Origin: G963662265 sp963668545
GTDB lineage: Bacteria > Spirochaetota > Spirochaetia > CADAEX01
Length of the DNA stretch: 64,000 nt
Direction: 5' to 3'
Assembly (NCBI GenBank): GCA_963668545.1
Contig: OY764868.1
Location: 806,001-870,000 of the forward strand
Position numbers and translations under genes: made by a program. Within the stretch, counting starts at the first letter, position 1. Each line of letters opens with the position of its first letter. Under the pieces are notes generated by a model. That model was given only the letters and a program-made list of their open reading frames with translations. It was not told the DNA's origin and did no database searches. Below, in pieces: positions 7,394-15,832 of the stretch.

Positions 7394-8752
7394 TCACTTC
7401 TTAATAAAAAAGATTATATCATTAAAGAAAGAAAAGAATATCAGACCGAAAATTATTACAAATCCGAAAATCTGATATCTGTAAACTGATTTTGGTTTGA
7501 AATTCTTTCTCATAATTATTTCTGAAAGGGTAAATACTATCTGACCTCCGTCAAGAGCAGGTATGGGCAGCAGGTTCATGAAAAAGAGGGCAATGCTTAT
7601 CAGCGATAGAAACTGAAAAAAACTGATAATACCGTATTCAAAACTTCTGGAAAAACCCTCTTTTGCAATTTCCCCCATCATGTATGTTATTCTTATAGGA
7701 CCGGATACTGCCTTGTTGACATCAACCCCGCTGAAAAGCATCTTGAAACCTTTGACAGAGAGAAAAAGGGTCCTGAATGATTCAGATGCCCCTTTCCTGA
7801 AGGAATCTGCAAGAGAGTATTCAGGCGATCTGTACTGATTGATGCTGAAAATGAACCCCGGATCTGTTATACCCTCATCATTATATGAGAATATAAGTTT
7901 TGCCTCTCTGATATCCTCTCCCCGAGTGAATTTTATGGAAAGGTAGTTCGGTTTTGTATTCAGGAGCCTGTAAAAATCCATCTGGTTTTTTACGGGAGTG
8001 TTTTCAGCTTCAATTATTATATCGCCCTTTTTTAAACCGGCAATGTCGGCAGAAGAACCTTCAGAAACTTCTCCGACAACAGGATCTATCCACGGGTAGA
8101 CACCTATCCTCCCTGCTCCGGTTGATTTGTTGAGTGCCGGGGTTATGTTGAGATCAACTTTTCTGTTATCTCTTTCCACTTCAACAGCCACAGTCCTCTC
8201 AGGGTTTATGGAAATAAACTCCCTCAGGTCCTGAAAATGATTTACTTCACTTCCTTCCAAACTGACTATCCTGTCCCCTGTTTTCAGCCCTGCTGAATCA
8301 GCAGGCTGATCCCTGAAATCTTCCGATATTTCAGATGCAAGTATTATTCTGTTTCCAGGTGAATATATTGTGAATCCGTGGAGCCAGATAAAAGAAAGAA
8401 CAATCACTGAAAAGAGAAGGTTCATGAAAGGGCCTGCAAAAAACACAATAATTCTTTTCCAGGGTTTTACACTGAAAAGTGAGCCTTCCTCATGATCAAG
8501 GTAGTCAAGGTCCTTTTCAAGAGCCCTCTTGAGGACCTCTTCCCCCTTCATCTGGCAGTATCCTCCAAGCGGGAGGGCTGATATGCAGTATTCTGTTTCC
8601 CCCTTTTTAAAGGAGAAGATCTTTTTCCCCCATCCAAGGGAAAATGCCTCAACAGTGATTCCGAAAAGTTTTGCTGCTATGAAATGCCCGGCCTCATGAA
8701 AAAAGACAACTATACCGAGGCCGGTAAGGCCGATAATAATATTGATCAACAT
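7394..8752 (-). CDS. rseP: RIP metalloprotease RseP (site-2 protease)
   Basis: 452 residues. Zinc site HEAGH at residues 19-23 in the first membrane helix, two PDZ domains (about 125-205 and 215-295, each with a GLKTGDRIVSLEGSEV-type motif), and the second active-site motif LLPIPALDGG near residue 395, inside C-terminal membrane helices. It cleaves transmembrane substrates such as anti-sigma factors or remnant signal peptides in the plane of the inner membrane. It lies directly downstream of dxr, as in Treponema, in the frr-uppS-cdsA-dxr-rseP operon. Confidence 0.95.
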   Translation of the reverse strand: MLINIIIGLTGLGIVVFFHEAGHFIAAKLFGITVEAFSLGWGKKIFSFKKGETEYCISALPLGGYCQMKGEEVLKRALEKDLDYLDHEEGSLFSVKPWKRIIVFFAGPFMNLLFSVIVLSFIWLHGFTIYSPGNRIILASEISEDFRDQPADSAGLKTGDRIVSLEGSEVNHFQDLREFISINPERTVAVEVERDNRKVDLNITPALNKSTGAGRIGVYPWIDPVVGEVSEGSSADIAGLKKGDIIIEAENTPVKNQMDFYRLLNTKPNYLSIKFTRGEDIREAKLIFSYNDEGITDPGFIFSINQYRSPEYSLADSFRKGASESFRTLFLSVKGFKMLFSGVDVNKAVSGPIRITYMMGEIAKEGFSRSFEYGIISFFQFLSLISIALFFMNLLPIPALDGGQIVFTLSEIIMRKNFKPKSVYRYQIFGFVIIFGLIFFSFFNDIIFFIKK

Positions 8753-8761
8753 AATATTTCT

Positions 8762-9898
8762 TTAATTTATCCTCTTTATAATATCTTCTGCAATTTCTCT
8801 GGACTTTCTGTCAGTTTCAAAAACCTCTTCAAAGCTTTCAGCCTTTTTCATCCAGTTGCGGGAAAGTGTTTCTTCTGTAATAACAGAAATATCTGTAAAC
8901 CTGATTTTCCTTTCTGTAAAGGCAGCGACTGCCGCTTCATTAGCTGCATTGTATGCTATGTTGTATCCTTCCCCGTTTTCTGCAGCCATGAACGCGAGAT
9001 AAAGCATTCTGTATTTATCAAAATCAGGTTTCCTGAAGTCAAGGCTTATATTGTCAAGATCGAGGCTGCCGAAAAGTGGAGGTCCCAGCTCAGGGTAGGT
9101 AAGTGCATTCTGAATAGGTATTCTCATATCAGGCCTGCTTATCTGGGCGTAAAGGGAGCCCTCATTTGTCCTTACAAGGGAATGGACCATACTCTGGGGA
9201 TGAATGAGAACTTTTATATTGTCAAGTCCCACATGAAAAAGCTGGTGCGCTTCAATAACTTCGAGACCCTTGTTTGCCATTGAAGCAGAATCTATTGTTA
9301 TTTTCTGCCCCATTGACCAGTTGGGATGGTTGAGAGCATCCTCAAGTGTCACATTTTCAAGGTCTTCTTTACTCAGGTCCCTGAATGCTCCGCCTGAAGC
9401 AGTTATGATAATTTCACTGACATGTTCTTTTTTCTGTCCCTTTATGAGGTGGAAGATAGCTGAGTGTTCTGAATCTACAGGAATTATTGTGCCTGAATGT
9501 TTTTCTGCAAGTGTGTTTATGAGACCCCCTGCCATGACAATTGTTTCCTTGTTTGCCAGTGCAAGATCTTTACCTGTTTCAAGGGCTGTTATGGAAGGCT
9601 TAAGCCCTTCAGAGCCTGCAACTCCGTTTACAACAATATCTGCTTCAGTTTCCTGGATAAGCCTTGTAATTGAATCATTTCCGTAATAATTGATCCTCTC
9701 TGAAGAGAGGGGGGTTTTACCTGAAAGTGCGATATTTTTTACCTTGAATTCATCTGCAAGGGCGATGAGTTCTTTTTCTCTGGTGTTTGCTGAAAGCGCA
9801 GCTATTTCAAAACGTTCCGGAAGCGATCTTATAATGTCAGCTGTATTCAGGCCGATCGATCCTGTACAGCCGAGAATAATAACCTTTTTTCTGTTCAT
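8762..9898 (-). CDS. dxr: 1-deoxy-D-xylulose 5-phosphate reductoisomerase
   Basis: 378 residues. The NADPH-binding site GCTGSIGLNTADII is at the N-terminus; catalytic and metal motifs ALANKE, DSEHSAIF, TASGGAF and NWSMGQKITIDSASMANKGLEV are all intact. It converts DXP to 2-C-methyl-D-erythritol 4-phosphate, the first committed step of the MEP isoprenoid pathway. Its operon partners uppS and cdsA use isoprenoid and phospholipid precursors, giving a lipid/envelope unit. Nine bases separate it from rseP. Confidence 0.97.
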   Translation of the reverse strand: MNRKKVIILGCTGSIGLNTADIIRSLPERFEIAALSANTREKELIALADEFKVKNIALSGKTPLSSERINYYGNDSITRLIQETEADIVVNGVAGSEGLKPSITALETGKDLALANKETIVMAGGLINTLAEKHSGTIIPVDSEHSAIFHLIKGQKKEHVSEIIITASGGAFRDLSKEDLENVTLEDALNHPNWSMGQKITIDSASMANKGLEVIEAHQLFHVGLDNIKVLIHPQSMVHSLVRTNEGSLYAQISRPDMRIPIQNALTYPELGPPLFGSLDLDNISLDFRKPDFDKYRMLYLAFMAAENGEGYNIAYNAANEAAVAAFTERKIRFTDISVITEETLSRNWMKKAESFEEVFETDRKSREIAEDIIKRIN

Positions 9899-9907
9899 TT
9901 ATATAAC

Positions 9908-10753
9908 CTATGATTGAAGTATAAGCATAATATAATAAAAAGCGGGCGCACTGAAAATAATAGAATCAATATTATCGAGAATTCCCCCCCTTCCGGGAAG
10001 TACATCGCCTGAATCCTTAAGCTGGGCTGATCTTTTCATTGCAGATTCTATCAGGTCTCCGACTATTGTAAATACAGCCATTATTGATCCGATAATAAAT
10101 ATATTTGCAACATTATTGTTAAAATAGTCCGGTTTTATAAAATAAAAGAACGCTGCAGAAATAATTGATCCTGAAAATCCGCCGATAAATCCTACAAGAC
10201 TTTTGTTCGGACTTATGGGAATTACTTTCCTTGAATTCTTACCCCAGAGCATACCTGTGCAGTAAGCTGTTATATCATTTGCAAAAATTGTTATCATAAA
10301 AAAGATGATGGAAAATGCCGGATTTTTGAGTGTTGAAAAAAGAATTGAATGAGCAAAAAAAACGCCGGGATACAGAATAATCATAAGTGCTGCAGAGGTT
10401 TTTCTGTTTATATCTTTAAAGGATTTTTCATCTCTTGTAAAAATCTGATAAGATAGGGCAAGGAATATAAGAATCCCTATATAATTTCCTACAATCTGCT
10501 CGGAAAGAATTCCTGCTTTCAGACAGTAAAATACGGCAGGAATTGAAAAAGCAACAAGCCAGATATAAGCAGTATCTGTTCTGTTTCTCTCTCCCTGAAA
10601 AAGTTTCCAGGTTTCAAATGTTCCCGGTACTATAAAAGCTGTAATAACAAGACTTATTCCAAGGTAATGGTAATGCGGGAGAAAAAGAATTACAGCAAAA
10701 AGAAATGGTACTACTGTAAAAATAAGCAGTATACGTCTGGCTAAATTAGTCAT
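9908..10753 (-). CDS. cdsA: Phosphatidate cytidylyltransferase
   Basis: 281 residues and about eight membrane segments. The C-terminal signature reads SAMKRSAQLKDSGDVLPGRG followed by GILDNIDS. It makes CDP-diacylglycerol from phosphatidate and CTP, the branch point of phospholipid synthesis. Two usually conserved signature positions differ: His is Arg in PGRGG and Arg is Asn in LDNID; this may be a lineage trait. ATG at 10753 is chosen over a TTG one codon upstream; ATGACTAA overlaps the uppS stop by 8 bases, indicating coupled translation. Confidence 0.92.
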   Translation of the reverse strand: MTNLARRILLIFTVVPFLFAVILFLPHYHYLGISLVITAFIVPGTFETWKLFQGERNRTDTAYIWLVAFSIPAVFYCLKAGILSEQIVGNYIGILIFLALSYQIFTRDEKSFKDINRKTSAALMIILYPGVFFAHSILFSTLKNPAFSIIFFMITIFANDITAYCTGMLWGKNSRKVIPISPNKSLVGFIGGFSGSIISAAFFYFIKPDYFNNNVANIFIIGSIMAVFTIVGDLIESAMKRSAQLKDSGDVLPGRGGILDNIDSIIFSAPAFYYIMLILQS

Positions 10754-11474
10754 CAAGTTTATTCTCCTGCATCTGCGGAACTGCTCCGAATTTCCTGTCT
10801 CTTTTCAAATACTCGTCAACAGCTTTTTCAAGGTCTTTTCCGGTCCATTCAGGCCAGAACTTGTCTGAAAAATAGAATTCGCTGTATGCACTTTCCCACA
10901 GGAGAAAATTGCTGAGCCGTTTTTCCCCTGCAGTCCTGATAATAAGATCAGGATCCGGTAACTGGGGATTGTCCAGGAACAAAGAGATATCATCTTCTGT
11001 AATAACAGCATCTGATGATCTGTTGCCGGCAATCCACCTGTTTAGAGCTCTTGCGATCTCATCTCTCCCGCCGTAGTTGATTGCAAGGTTGACTGTTAAA
11101 CCTTTATACTCTGCTGTGTCACTGATAACGGATTTTAACTCTTTGGAGACTGCTTCAGGAAGAGCAGTAATATCTCCTGAGTGAATAACCTTTGTCTGGT
11201 TTTCCCTGTAGAAATCCAGTTCTTTTTTTAAATGATATTTCAGAAGCTGCATGAGAAATGATACTTCCGCTTCTGTTCTCTTCCAGTTCTCTGTGGAAAA
11301 AACATAGAGTGTAATATATTTTACACCCATTTCAGAAGCAGCCTTTGTTATTCTTTTTGCAGCTTCAAGGCCTTCTCTGTGCCCGAAGCTTCTCGGTTTC
11401 CCCTGTTTCCGGGCCCAGCGGCCGTTGCCGTCCATAATTATACCGATATGCTGCGGAATAGTTTTTTCAGGCAT
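10746..11474 (-). CDS. uppS: Undecaprenyl diphosphate synthase
   Basis: 242 residues. HIGIIMDGNGRWARKQGKPRSFGHREG holds the catalytic Asp and P-loop-like substrate site; YVFSTENW, the FGGRDEI-type motif (here YGGRDEIARA) and DLIIRTAGEKRLSNFLLWESAYSEFYF are all present. It makes the C55 lipid carrier used for peptidoglycan and O-antigen. Start ATG overlaps the frr stop by one base (TAATG), and its own stop overlaps cdsA. Confidence 0.97.
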   Translation of the reverse strand: MPEKTIPQHIGIIMDGNGRWARKQGKPRSFGHREGLEAAKRITKAASEMGVKYITLYVFSTENWKRTEAEVSFLMQLLKYHLKKELDFYRENQTKVIHSGDITALPEAVSKELKSVISDTAEYKGLTVNLAINYGGRDEIARALNRWIAGNRSSDAVITEDDISLFLDNPQLPDPDLIIRTAGEKRLSNFLLWESAYSEFYFSDKFWPEWTGKDLEKAVDEYLKRDRKFGAVPQMQENKLDD

Positions 11475-12028
11475 TATATTTCCATTATTTCCTTTTCTTT
11501 AGCCTCAAGAGTCTTTGAAATTTCAGCAACATATTTGTCTGTCATTTTCTGAATATCATCAGTTCCCTGTTTTTCCTCATCTTCTGTTATTTCACTTTTT
11601 TTGAGTTTTTTCTTGAGTTCATCATTGGCATCACGTCTGATATTCCTGATAGCAACCTTGCTGTTTTCAGCAGTGCTTTTTGCCATTTTTACAAGCTCTT
11701 TTCTTCTTTCCTCTGTAAGAGGCGGTATAGCTATTCTTATAATTTTGCCGTCATTACTCGGATTGAGAGAAAGCTCTGATTTCAGTATTGCTTTTTCGAT
11801 TTCCCCTATGATATTTCTGTCCCACGGCTGTATTACAACAAGCCTGGCTTCAGGGATTGATATGGTAGCAACCTGATTTAATGGTGTTGCAGTACCGAAA
11901 TAGTCGACACTTATCTTGTCAAACAATGATGCAGAAGCTCTGCCTGTTCTTATTGCACTGAAATCATCATTCAGGGCTGCAAGGCTTTTTTTCATCCTGC
12001 TTTCAGCTTTTGATTTTATTTCATTCAT
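11474..12028 (-). CDS. frr: Ribosome recycling factor
   Basis: 184 residues, standard length. Landmarks are RMKKSLAALNDDFSAIRTGRASASLFDKI at the N-terminus, ATISIPEARLVVIQPWD, and LTEERRKELVKMAK. Together with EF-G it splits post-termination ribosomes. An AAGGAGG ribosome-binding site precedes ATG. It opens the frr-uppS-cdsA-dxr-rseP-CpXC unit; a strong terminator upstream (after tsf) means this unit has its own promoter somewhere in the A+T-rich bases 12029-12212, though I could not pick it with confidence. Confidence 0.97.
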   Translation of the reverse strand: MNEIKSKAESRMKKSLAALNDDFSAIRTGRASASLFDKISVDYFGTATPLNQVATISIPEARLVVIQPWDRNIIGEIEKAILKSELSLNPSNDGKIIRIAIPPLTEERRKELVKMAKSTAENSKVAIRNIRRDANDELKKKLKKSEITEDEEKQGTDDIQKMTDKYVAEISKTLEAKEKEIMEI

Positions 12029-12212
12029 TTAAACGGCCTCCTTATTTTTCAGTCGGCAATGATATTATGTATTTTCTGTTAAAATATATCATATATAAGG
12101 TTAATATGGGCACCTGTATTGAAAATTTTGCTTTATTTGCCTTATTTTGTTAATAAAAGTTTATGGTGTCCCCTGTCCCGGTATTCCATCATGCAAAAGT
12201 GAGGAAATATGG

Positions 12213-12252
12213 GATAAAAAAATACAGCCGTTCTTACTGAGAGGAACGGCTG
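12213..12252 (-). terminator. Intrinsic terminator of rpsB-tsf
   Basis: Minus-strand stem CAGCCGTTC/GAACGGCTG (arms 12244-12252 and 12225-12233, loop of 10) followed by TATTTTTTTATCC. It sits 15 bases beyond the tsf stop. Confidence 0.92.
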
Positions 12253-12266
12253 CCGTAAATATGCTG

Positions 12267-13109
12267 TTATGCAGATTCACCGATTTTGAAATAAACATAT
12301 TCTGCTATTTCAAGTTTGGCACCTGCTGCCTTTGCTGTATCTGCAAGCACCTGAGATACCTTCTTTTTATCATCCTTTACAAAAGGCTGATTAAGGAAAC
12401 AGATTTCTGAAAGATGCTTGTTGAGTTTTCCCTTGATAATTCCCTGTTTTACGTTGTCTGGTTTATCCAGGTTTTCTGCCTGCTTGGTAAAAATATCTTC
12501 CTGCTCTTTGATATATGCAGGATCAACAGCTTCAGGAGAAAGAGCCACCGGATTGAAAGCAGCAACATGAAGGGCTGAATCAAATGCAAATTCCCTGACT
12601 GAATCATTGGAAAAGGCATCACTGCTGTCTGCCTTGAGTTTGATGAGTGAACCTATATTTCCAACACCATGGATATAGTCAACAACATATTCATTATCAG
12701 CAATATCAAGAACTGCAAGTCTCTTGAGGTCCATGTTTTCCTTGAGTGTTCCCACAGCCTCTTTAACCATGTTCTTGAGCTCTTCTGTAACTTCTCTTGC
12801 TCCGGATGAAATTACAGCATCTGTAAGGCTGTTTCCCAGGTTTATGAAATTCTCATTTCTTGCAACAAAATCTGTTTCGCATGAAAGTTCAAGAATAACA
12901 GCTTTTCCGTCAGCTATTTTTGTAAAGATCTTTCCTTCTTCTGTTGCTCTTGCGCTTCTTTTTGCAGCAGCTGCAAGACCTTTTTCCCTGAGGATTTTTA
13001 CTGCATTGTCAAAATTGCCTTCAGCTTCATTAAGCGCATTTTTGCAGTCCATCATTCCTGCGCCTGTCTGTTCTCTCAGTTTTTTAACATCAATAGGTTT
13101 AATATCCAC
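12267..13109 (-). CDS. tsf: Translation elongation factor Ts
   Basis: 280 residues. The N-terminal VKKLREQTGAGMMDCKNALNEA motif is diagnostic, and the core LSCETDFVARNENFINLG is intact. EF-Ts exchanges GDP for GTP on EF-Tu. It follows rpsB by 11 bases, the usual pairing. The gene ends just before a strong terminator. Confidence 0.97.
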   Translation of the reverse strand: MDIKPIDVKKLREQTGAGMMDCKNALNEAEGNFDNAVKILREKGLAAAAKRSARATEEGKIFTKIADGKAVILELSCETDFVARNENFINLGNSLTDAVISSGAREVTEELKNMVKEAVGTLKENMDLKRLAVLDIADNEYVVDYIHGVGNIGSLIKLKADSSDAFSNDSVREFAFDSALHVAAFNPVALSPEAVDPAYIKEQEDIFTKQAENLDKPDNVKQGIIKGKLNKHLSEICFLNQPFVKDDKKKVSQVLADTAKAAGAKLEIAEYVYFKIGESA

Positions 13110-13120
13110 TTGTCAAACTC

Positions 13121-14068
13121 CTAGTCTTCGTAATATTTGTCATCATCAACAATTTCTTCTTCTGCTTCAGGTTCAGGTTCTTCTTCTTTTTCTGTCTTTT
13201 CTTCAGGAACATAGTCTGAATAATCTTCAGCAGTGAATTTTTCATCACCTTCAGAATCCTCACTTCCGATAGCTGCTGCAAGTGAAACAGTTTCAACATC
13301 ATCTTCTGATCCGCTTTCATCTGCTGCCATATCAGCATCTGCAGATTCATCATCATCCTGAAGGTTTTCAATTACCTGAAGACCTATTTCATTGTCTGCT
13401 TCAATAACTGCATTTGCTATTGTCTGTGTGAAAAGTGATATTGCCCTGATTGCATCGTCATTCCCGGGGATTGGAAAATCGATACCTTCAGGATTGCAGT
13501 TTGTGTCAACAACTGCAACTATTGGAATACCGCATCTTCTTGCTTCCGCTACAGCAATTGCTTCGCTTTTAGTATCGATTATAAAGATAATCCCGGGGAG
13601 TTCTTTCATGTCCTTGATTCCGCCGAGATTTTTTTCAAGTTTTGTTTTTTCTTTTATGAGTTTTGAAACTTCTTTTTTAGTGAGGCTTTCGAAAGTACCG
13701 TCTACTTCCATTTTCTCAATTTTTTTGAGTCTCATTATAGATTTTTTGATTGTTGAAAAGTTTGTGAGCATGCCTCCAAGCCATCTGTTGTTGACATAGA
13801 ACATGCCGCATCGTTTAGCCTCTTTTTCAACAGCCATCTGAGCCTGTTTTTTTGTTCCGATAAAGAGGACTGATTTGCCGTCATGAACAGTTTTTCTTAC
13901 TTCTTCGTAAGCTTCCTTGATTGATACGATAGTTTTCTGTAAGTCGATAATATGGATTCCGTTTCTTTCAGCGAAGATGAATTTCTTCATTCTCGGATCC
14001 CATCTTTTTGTCTGGTGACCGAAATGCACACCAGATTCCAGCAGATTTTTCATTGTTACTACTGCCAA
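13121..14068 (-). CDS. rpsB: 30S ribosomal protein S2
   Basis: 315 residues. The core (1-230) starts MAVVTMKNLLESGVHFGHQTKRWDPRM and includes NNRWLGGMLTNF and PGNDDAIRAI. A C-terminal extension of about 80 residues, very rich in Glu and Asp, makes it longer than the usual 230-260. The start is TTG: AGGAGG lies six bases upstream of TTG, while the later ATG (M6) has none, and family proteins begin MAV.SM. S2 binds the small subunit body and is needed for S1 recruitment. Confidence 0.95.
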   Translation of the reverse strand: MAVVTMKNLLESGVHFGHQTKRWDPRMKKFIFAERNGIHIIDLQKTIVSIKEAYEEVRKTVHDGKSVLFIGTKKQAQMAVEKEAKRCGMFYVNNRWLGGMLTNFSTIKKSIMRLKKIEKMEVDGTFESLTKKEVSKLIKEKTKLEKNLGGIKDMKELPGIIFIIDTKSEAIAVAEARRCGIPIVAVVDTNCNPEGIDFPIPGNDDAIRAISLFTQTIANAVIEADNEIGLQVIENLQDDDESADADMAADESGSEDDVETVSLAAAIGSEDSEGDEKFTAEDYSDYVPEEKTEKEEEPEPEAEEEIVDDDKYYED

Positions 14069-14232
14069 TGTTTCCCTCCTGAGCCAGCGATATTGAAAGG
14101 CAGTGTTATGCTGCTGCAGATCTGTCAGTAAACAGAACTGTTTCCTTAAATATACGCTTTCCGTCTCTTTTTCTCGTCCTTCTGAATACCTTTATGCCGG
14201 GTTAGAGCTGCTGGTATCATAATGGCGGAATA

Positions 14233-14826
14233 TTATTTATTTACAGGATACCCTGCGTCATGCATCATACAGAAAAAACGTCTTATTGGCAAGCCCATCA
14301 CATTGGAATAGGAGCCTTCAATCCTTTCAACAAGGCAGCCCCCTTTCTCCTGTATCCTGTATCCTCCTGCAGCTCCCATCCATTCAGCGGTTGAGATATA
14401 CCATTGAATGATTTCTTCATCCAGTTCAGGAAATATTACATCTGTAATATCCTTTTCTATGTATCTGCTGTCTTTTTCCCTGCTGTAAAGGGCAAGACCT
14501 GTTGCCACCTGGTGTTTTTTCCCTGAAAGCATTTTTATATATTCATAAGCCTCCAGTTCTGATTCCGGCTGTCCGAGAAGCCTGTTTTCGGAAAACACAA
14601 GTGTATCGGCTGCAAATATCCAGTTTTCCGGTGCTTCCCTGTTTTCCTTAATAGCATGGTTGAGTTTTTTTTCGGCAAGTTCAAGAACTGCATCGATATT
14701 ATTGTGGTTTACTGATTCATCAATGTGGCAGGGTCTTACTGTATAGGGGATATCAAGTCTTTTCAGTACTTCCTGTCGCCTGGGTGATTTTGATGCAAGA
14801 ATTATTAAAGGTTTTTCTCTGTTCAT
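14233..14826 (-). CDS. maf: Maf nucleotide pyrophosphatase
   Basis: 197 residues. LASKSPRRQEVLKRLDI is the Maf phosphate-binding motif; FAADTLVF supplies the catalytic Asp, and GGYRIQEKGGCLVERIEGSYSNVMGLPI closes the active site. Maf proteins hydrolyse dTTP/UTP or modified nucleoside triphosphates and act as house-cleaning enzymes; which subtype this is cannot be decided by eye. It lies between the DUF4321 gene and rpsB on the same strand. Confidence 0.92.
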   Translation of the reverse strand: MNREKPLIILASKSPRRQEVLKRLDIPYTVRPCHIDESVNHNNIDAVLELAEKKLNHAIKENREAPENWIFAADTLVFSENRLLGQPESELEAYEYIKMLSGKKHQVATGLALYSREKDSRYIEKDITDVIFPELDEEIIQWYISTAEWMGAAGGYRIQEKGGCLVERIEGSYSNVMGLPIRRFFCMMHDAGYPVNK

Positions 14827-14928
14827 TGAAATGTTACTCCGTTGGTTTCAGTATCTCTTCAGTATTATCAGGGCTGATTTTGCTTTTTCAAAACCTTCCT
14901 GTGATTAAAGTAGGATTTAACAGTCTGA

Positions 14929-15165
14929 TTACACTTTTTTTATGAAAAACCAGCCTCCAGCAGCGCCGAGGAAGCTCCCCGGATTTATCTTCAGGTATAC
15001 GGAAAGTACAGATATGTCAAAACCTACAGGTCCCACACTGAGATCAAGGTTTATACCACCCATTGAAATGAGTCTTTCTAGAATTTCCCAGAAGAGGGAA
15101 CCGATCACAATTCCCAGGATAATGAAAAAGTAAAGGTATTTTATGTATTTCTGCGTGATTTTCAT
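14929..15165 (-). CDS. DUF4321 small membrane protein
   Basis: 78 residues with two hydrophobic segments (about 10-30 and 58-75) and the LDLSVGPVGFDISVLSVYLKINPGSFLGA stretch characteristic of DUF4321. Function is unknown; in Firmicutes these genes also lie beside maf, as here, so the pairing is conserved over long distances. Confidence 0.75.
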   Translation of the reverse strand: MKITQKYIKYLYFFIILGIVIGSLFWEILERLISMGGINLDLSVGPVGFDISVLSVYLKINPGSFLGAAGGWFFIKKV

Positions 15166-15229
15166 GTGGAAAATTATACAGATTTAATTCAATTTTATCC
15201 ATTTTTTTAAAAAAAAGCTCTGAATTAAT

Positions 15230-15259
15230 TTGACATATTTTTAAAAACGGTATTAAAAT
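15230..15259 (+). promoter_or_regulatory. Sigma-70 promoter of the DUF1097/FGGY sugar operon
   Basis: TTGACA at 15230-15235, 18-base spacer, TAAAAT at 15254-15259. Transcription would start near 15266, inside the operator candidate that follows. Confidence 0.7.
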
Positions 15260-15263
15260 AAAT

Positions 15264-15304
15264 AAAACGAAAGCTTTCGAAACAAAAAAATACTAAAACG
15301 AAAG
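15264..15304 (+). promoter_or_regulatory. Operator candidate, CGAAAG repeats (DeoR-type)
   Basis: AAAACGAAAG occurs at 15264-15273 and again at 15295-15304, 31 bp apart (about three helical turns). The first copy is half of the 12-bp palindrome CGAAAGCTTTCG (15268-15279). Repeated CGAAA-type sites are common for DeoR-family sugar-phosphate repressors, and a DeoR gene lies in this operon. It overlaps the predicted transcription start. Confidence 0.65.
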
Positions 15305-15313
15305 AGGTGTGTT

Positions 15314-15832
15314 ATGGATAAAGCAGTATGGAAGGAAAAAAATGCTCTTGCATGGAGTGTTGCAATTTTAGGAGGATTCTGGACCTGGGTAACAATGTAC
15401 CCTGCTATTGGATTCTGGATTCCAAGTTTTGTTGTTTACCTTACATGGGCAAGCGGTTTTTTAGCTGGCGGCGGCGTAAGCGGATTTAAGGCTTCACTTA
15501 CAATGAATATTACAGGTGCTGTATGGGCTTATATAGGTATATGGATTGCAGGATTTCTTCCATTTCTGGGACTTTTCGCAATGCCGGTTGCTATTTTTAT
15601 AGTATGTCTTCCTCTCTGCTGGATGGCTGTATGGAAATCATTTGAAATAACTCCATGCGGATTTATCGGAGCAGCTTCCCTTTTTGCAGTATTCAACTCA
15701 GTCACACTTAATCCTACAGGCGTGAACCAGGTATTTGCTTCAACTATGGTTGCAATTCTACTTGGTAATGTTACACTTTTTGCATGTGAATTTCTCATAA
15801 ATAAATTCATGGGAGTAAAACAGAATGTCTGA
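15314..15832 (+). CDS. DUF1097 family membrane protein
   Basis: 172 residues with about five membrane segments and many Gly/Trp/Phe residues; the pattern resembles DUF1097 (E. coli YcdZ-like) proteins. Function of the family is not established. It is the first gene of an operon with a sugar kinase, and its end overlaps the kinase start by 8 bases (ATGTCTGA), so the two are translationally coupled; a role in uptake of the kinase substrate is a reasonable inference. AGAGGTG precedes the ATG. Confidence 0.7.
   Translation: MDKAVWKEKNALAWSVAILGGFWTWVTMYPAIGFWIPSFVVYLTWASGFLAGGGVSGFKASLTMNITGAVWAYIGIWIAGFLPFLGLFAMPVAIFIVCLPLCWMAVWKSFEITPCGFIGAASLFAVFNSVTLNPTGVNQVFASTMVAILLGNVTLFACEFLINKFMGVKQNV

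Noticed and set aside
12029..12212. Promoter for frr-uppS-cdsA-dxr-rseP
   Set aside because: One must exist after the tsf terminator, but several A+T-rich hexamers compete and none has both boxes at good spacing.
13099..13371. Lys/Leu/Met-rich open frame on the minus strand inside the 3' end of rpsB
   Set aside because: It is the out-of-frame reading of the Glu/Asp-rich rpsB tail; no ribosome-binding site.
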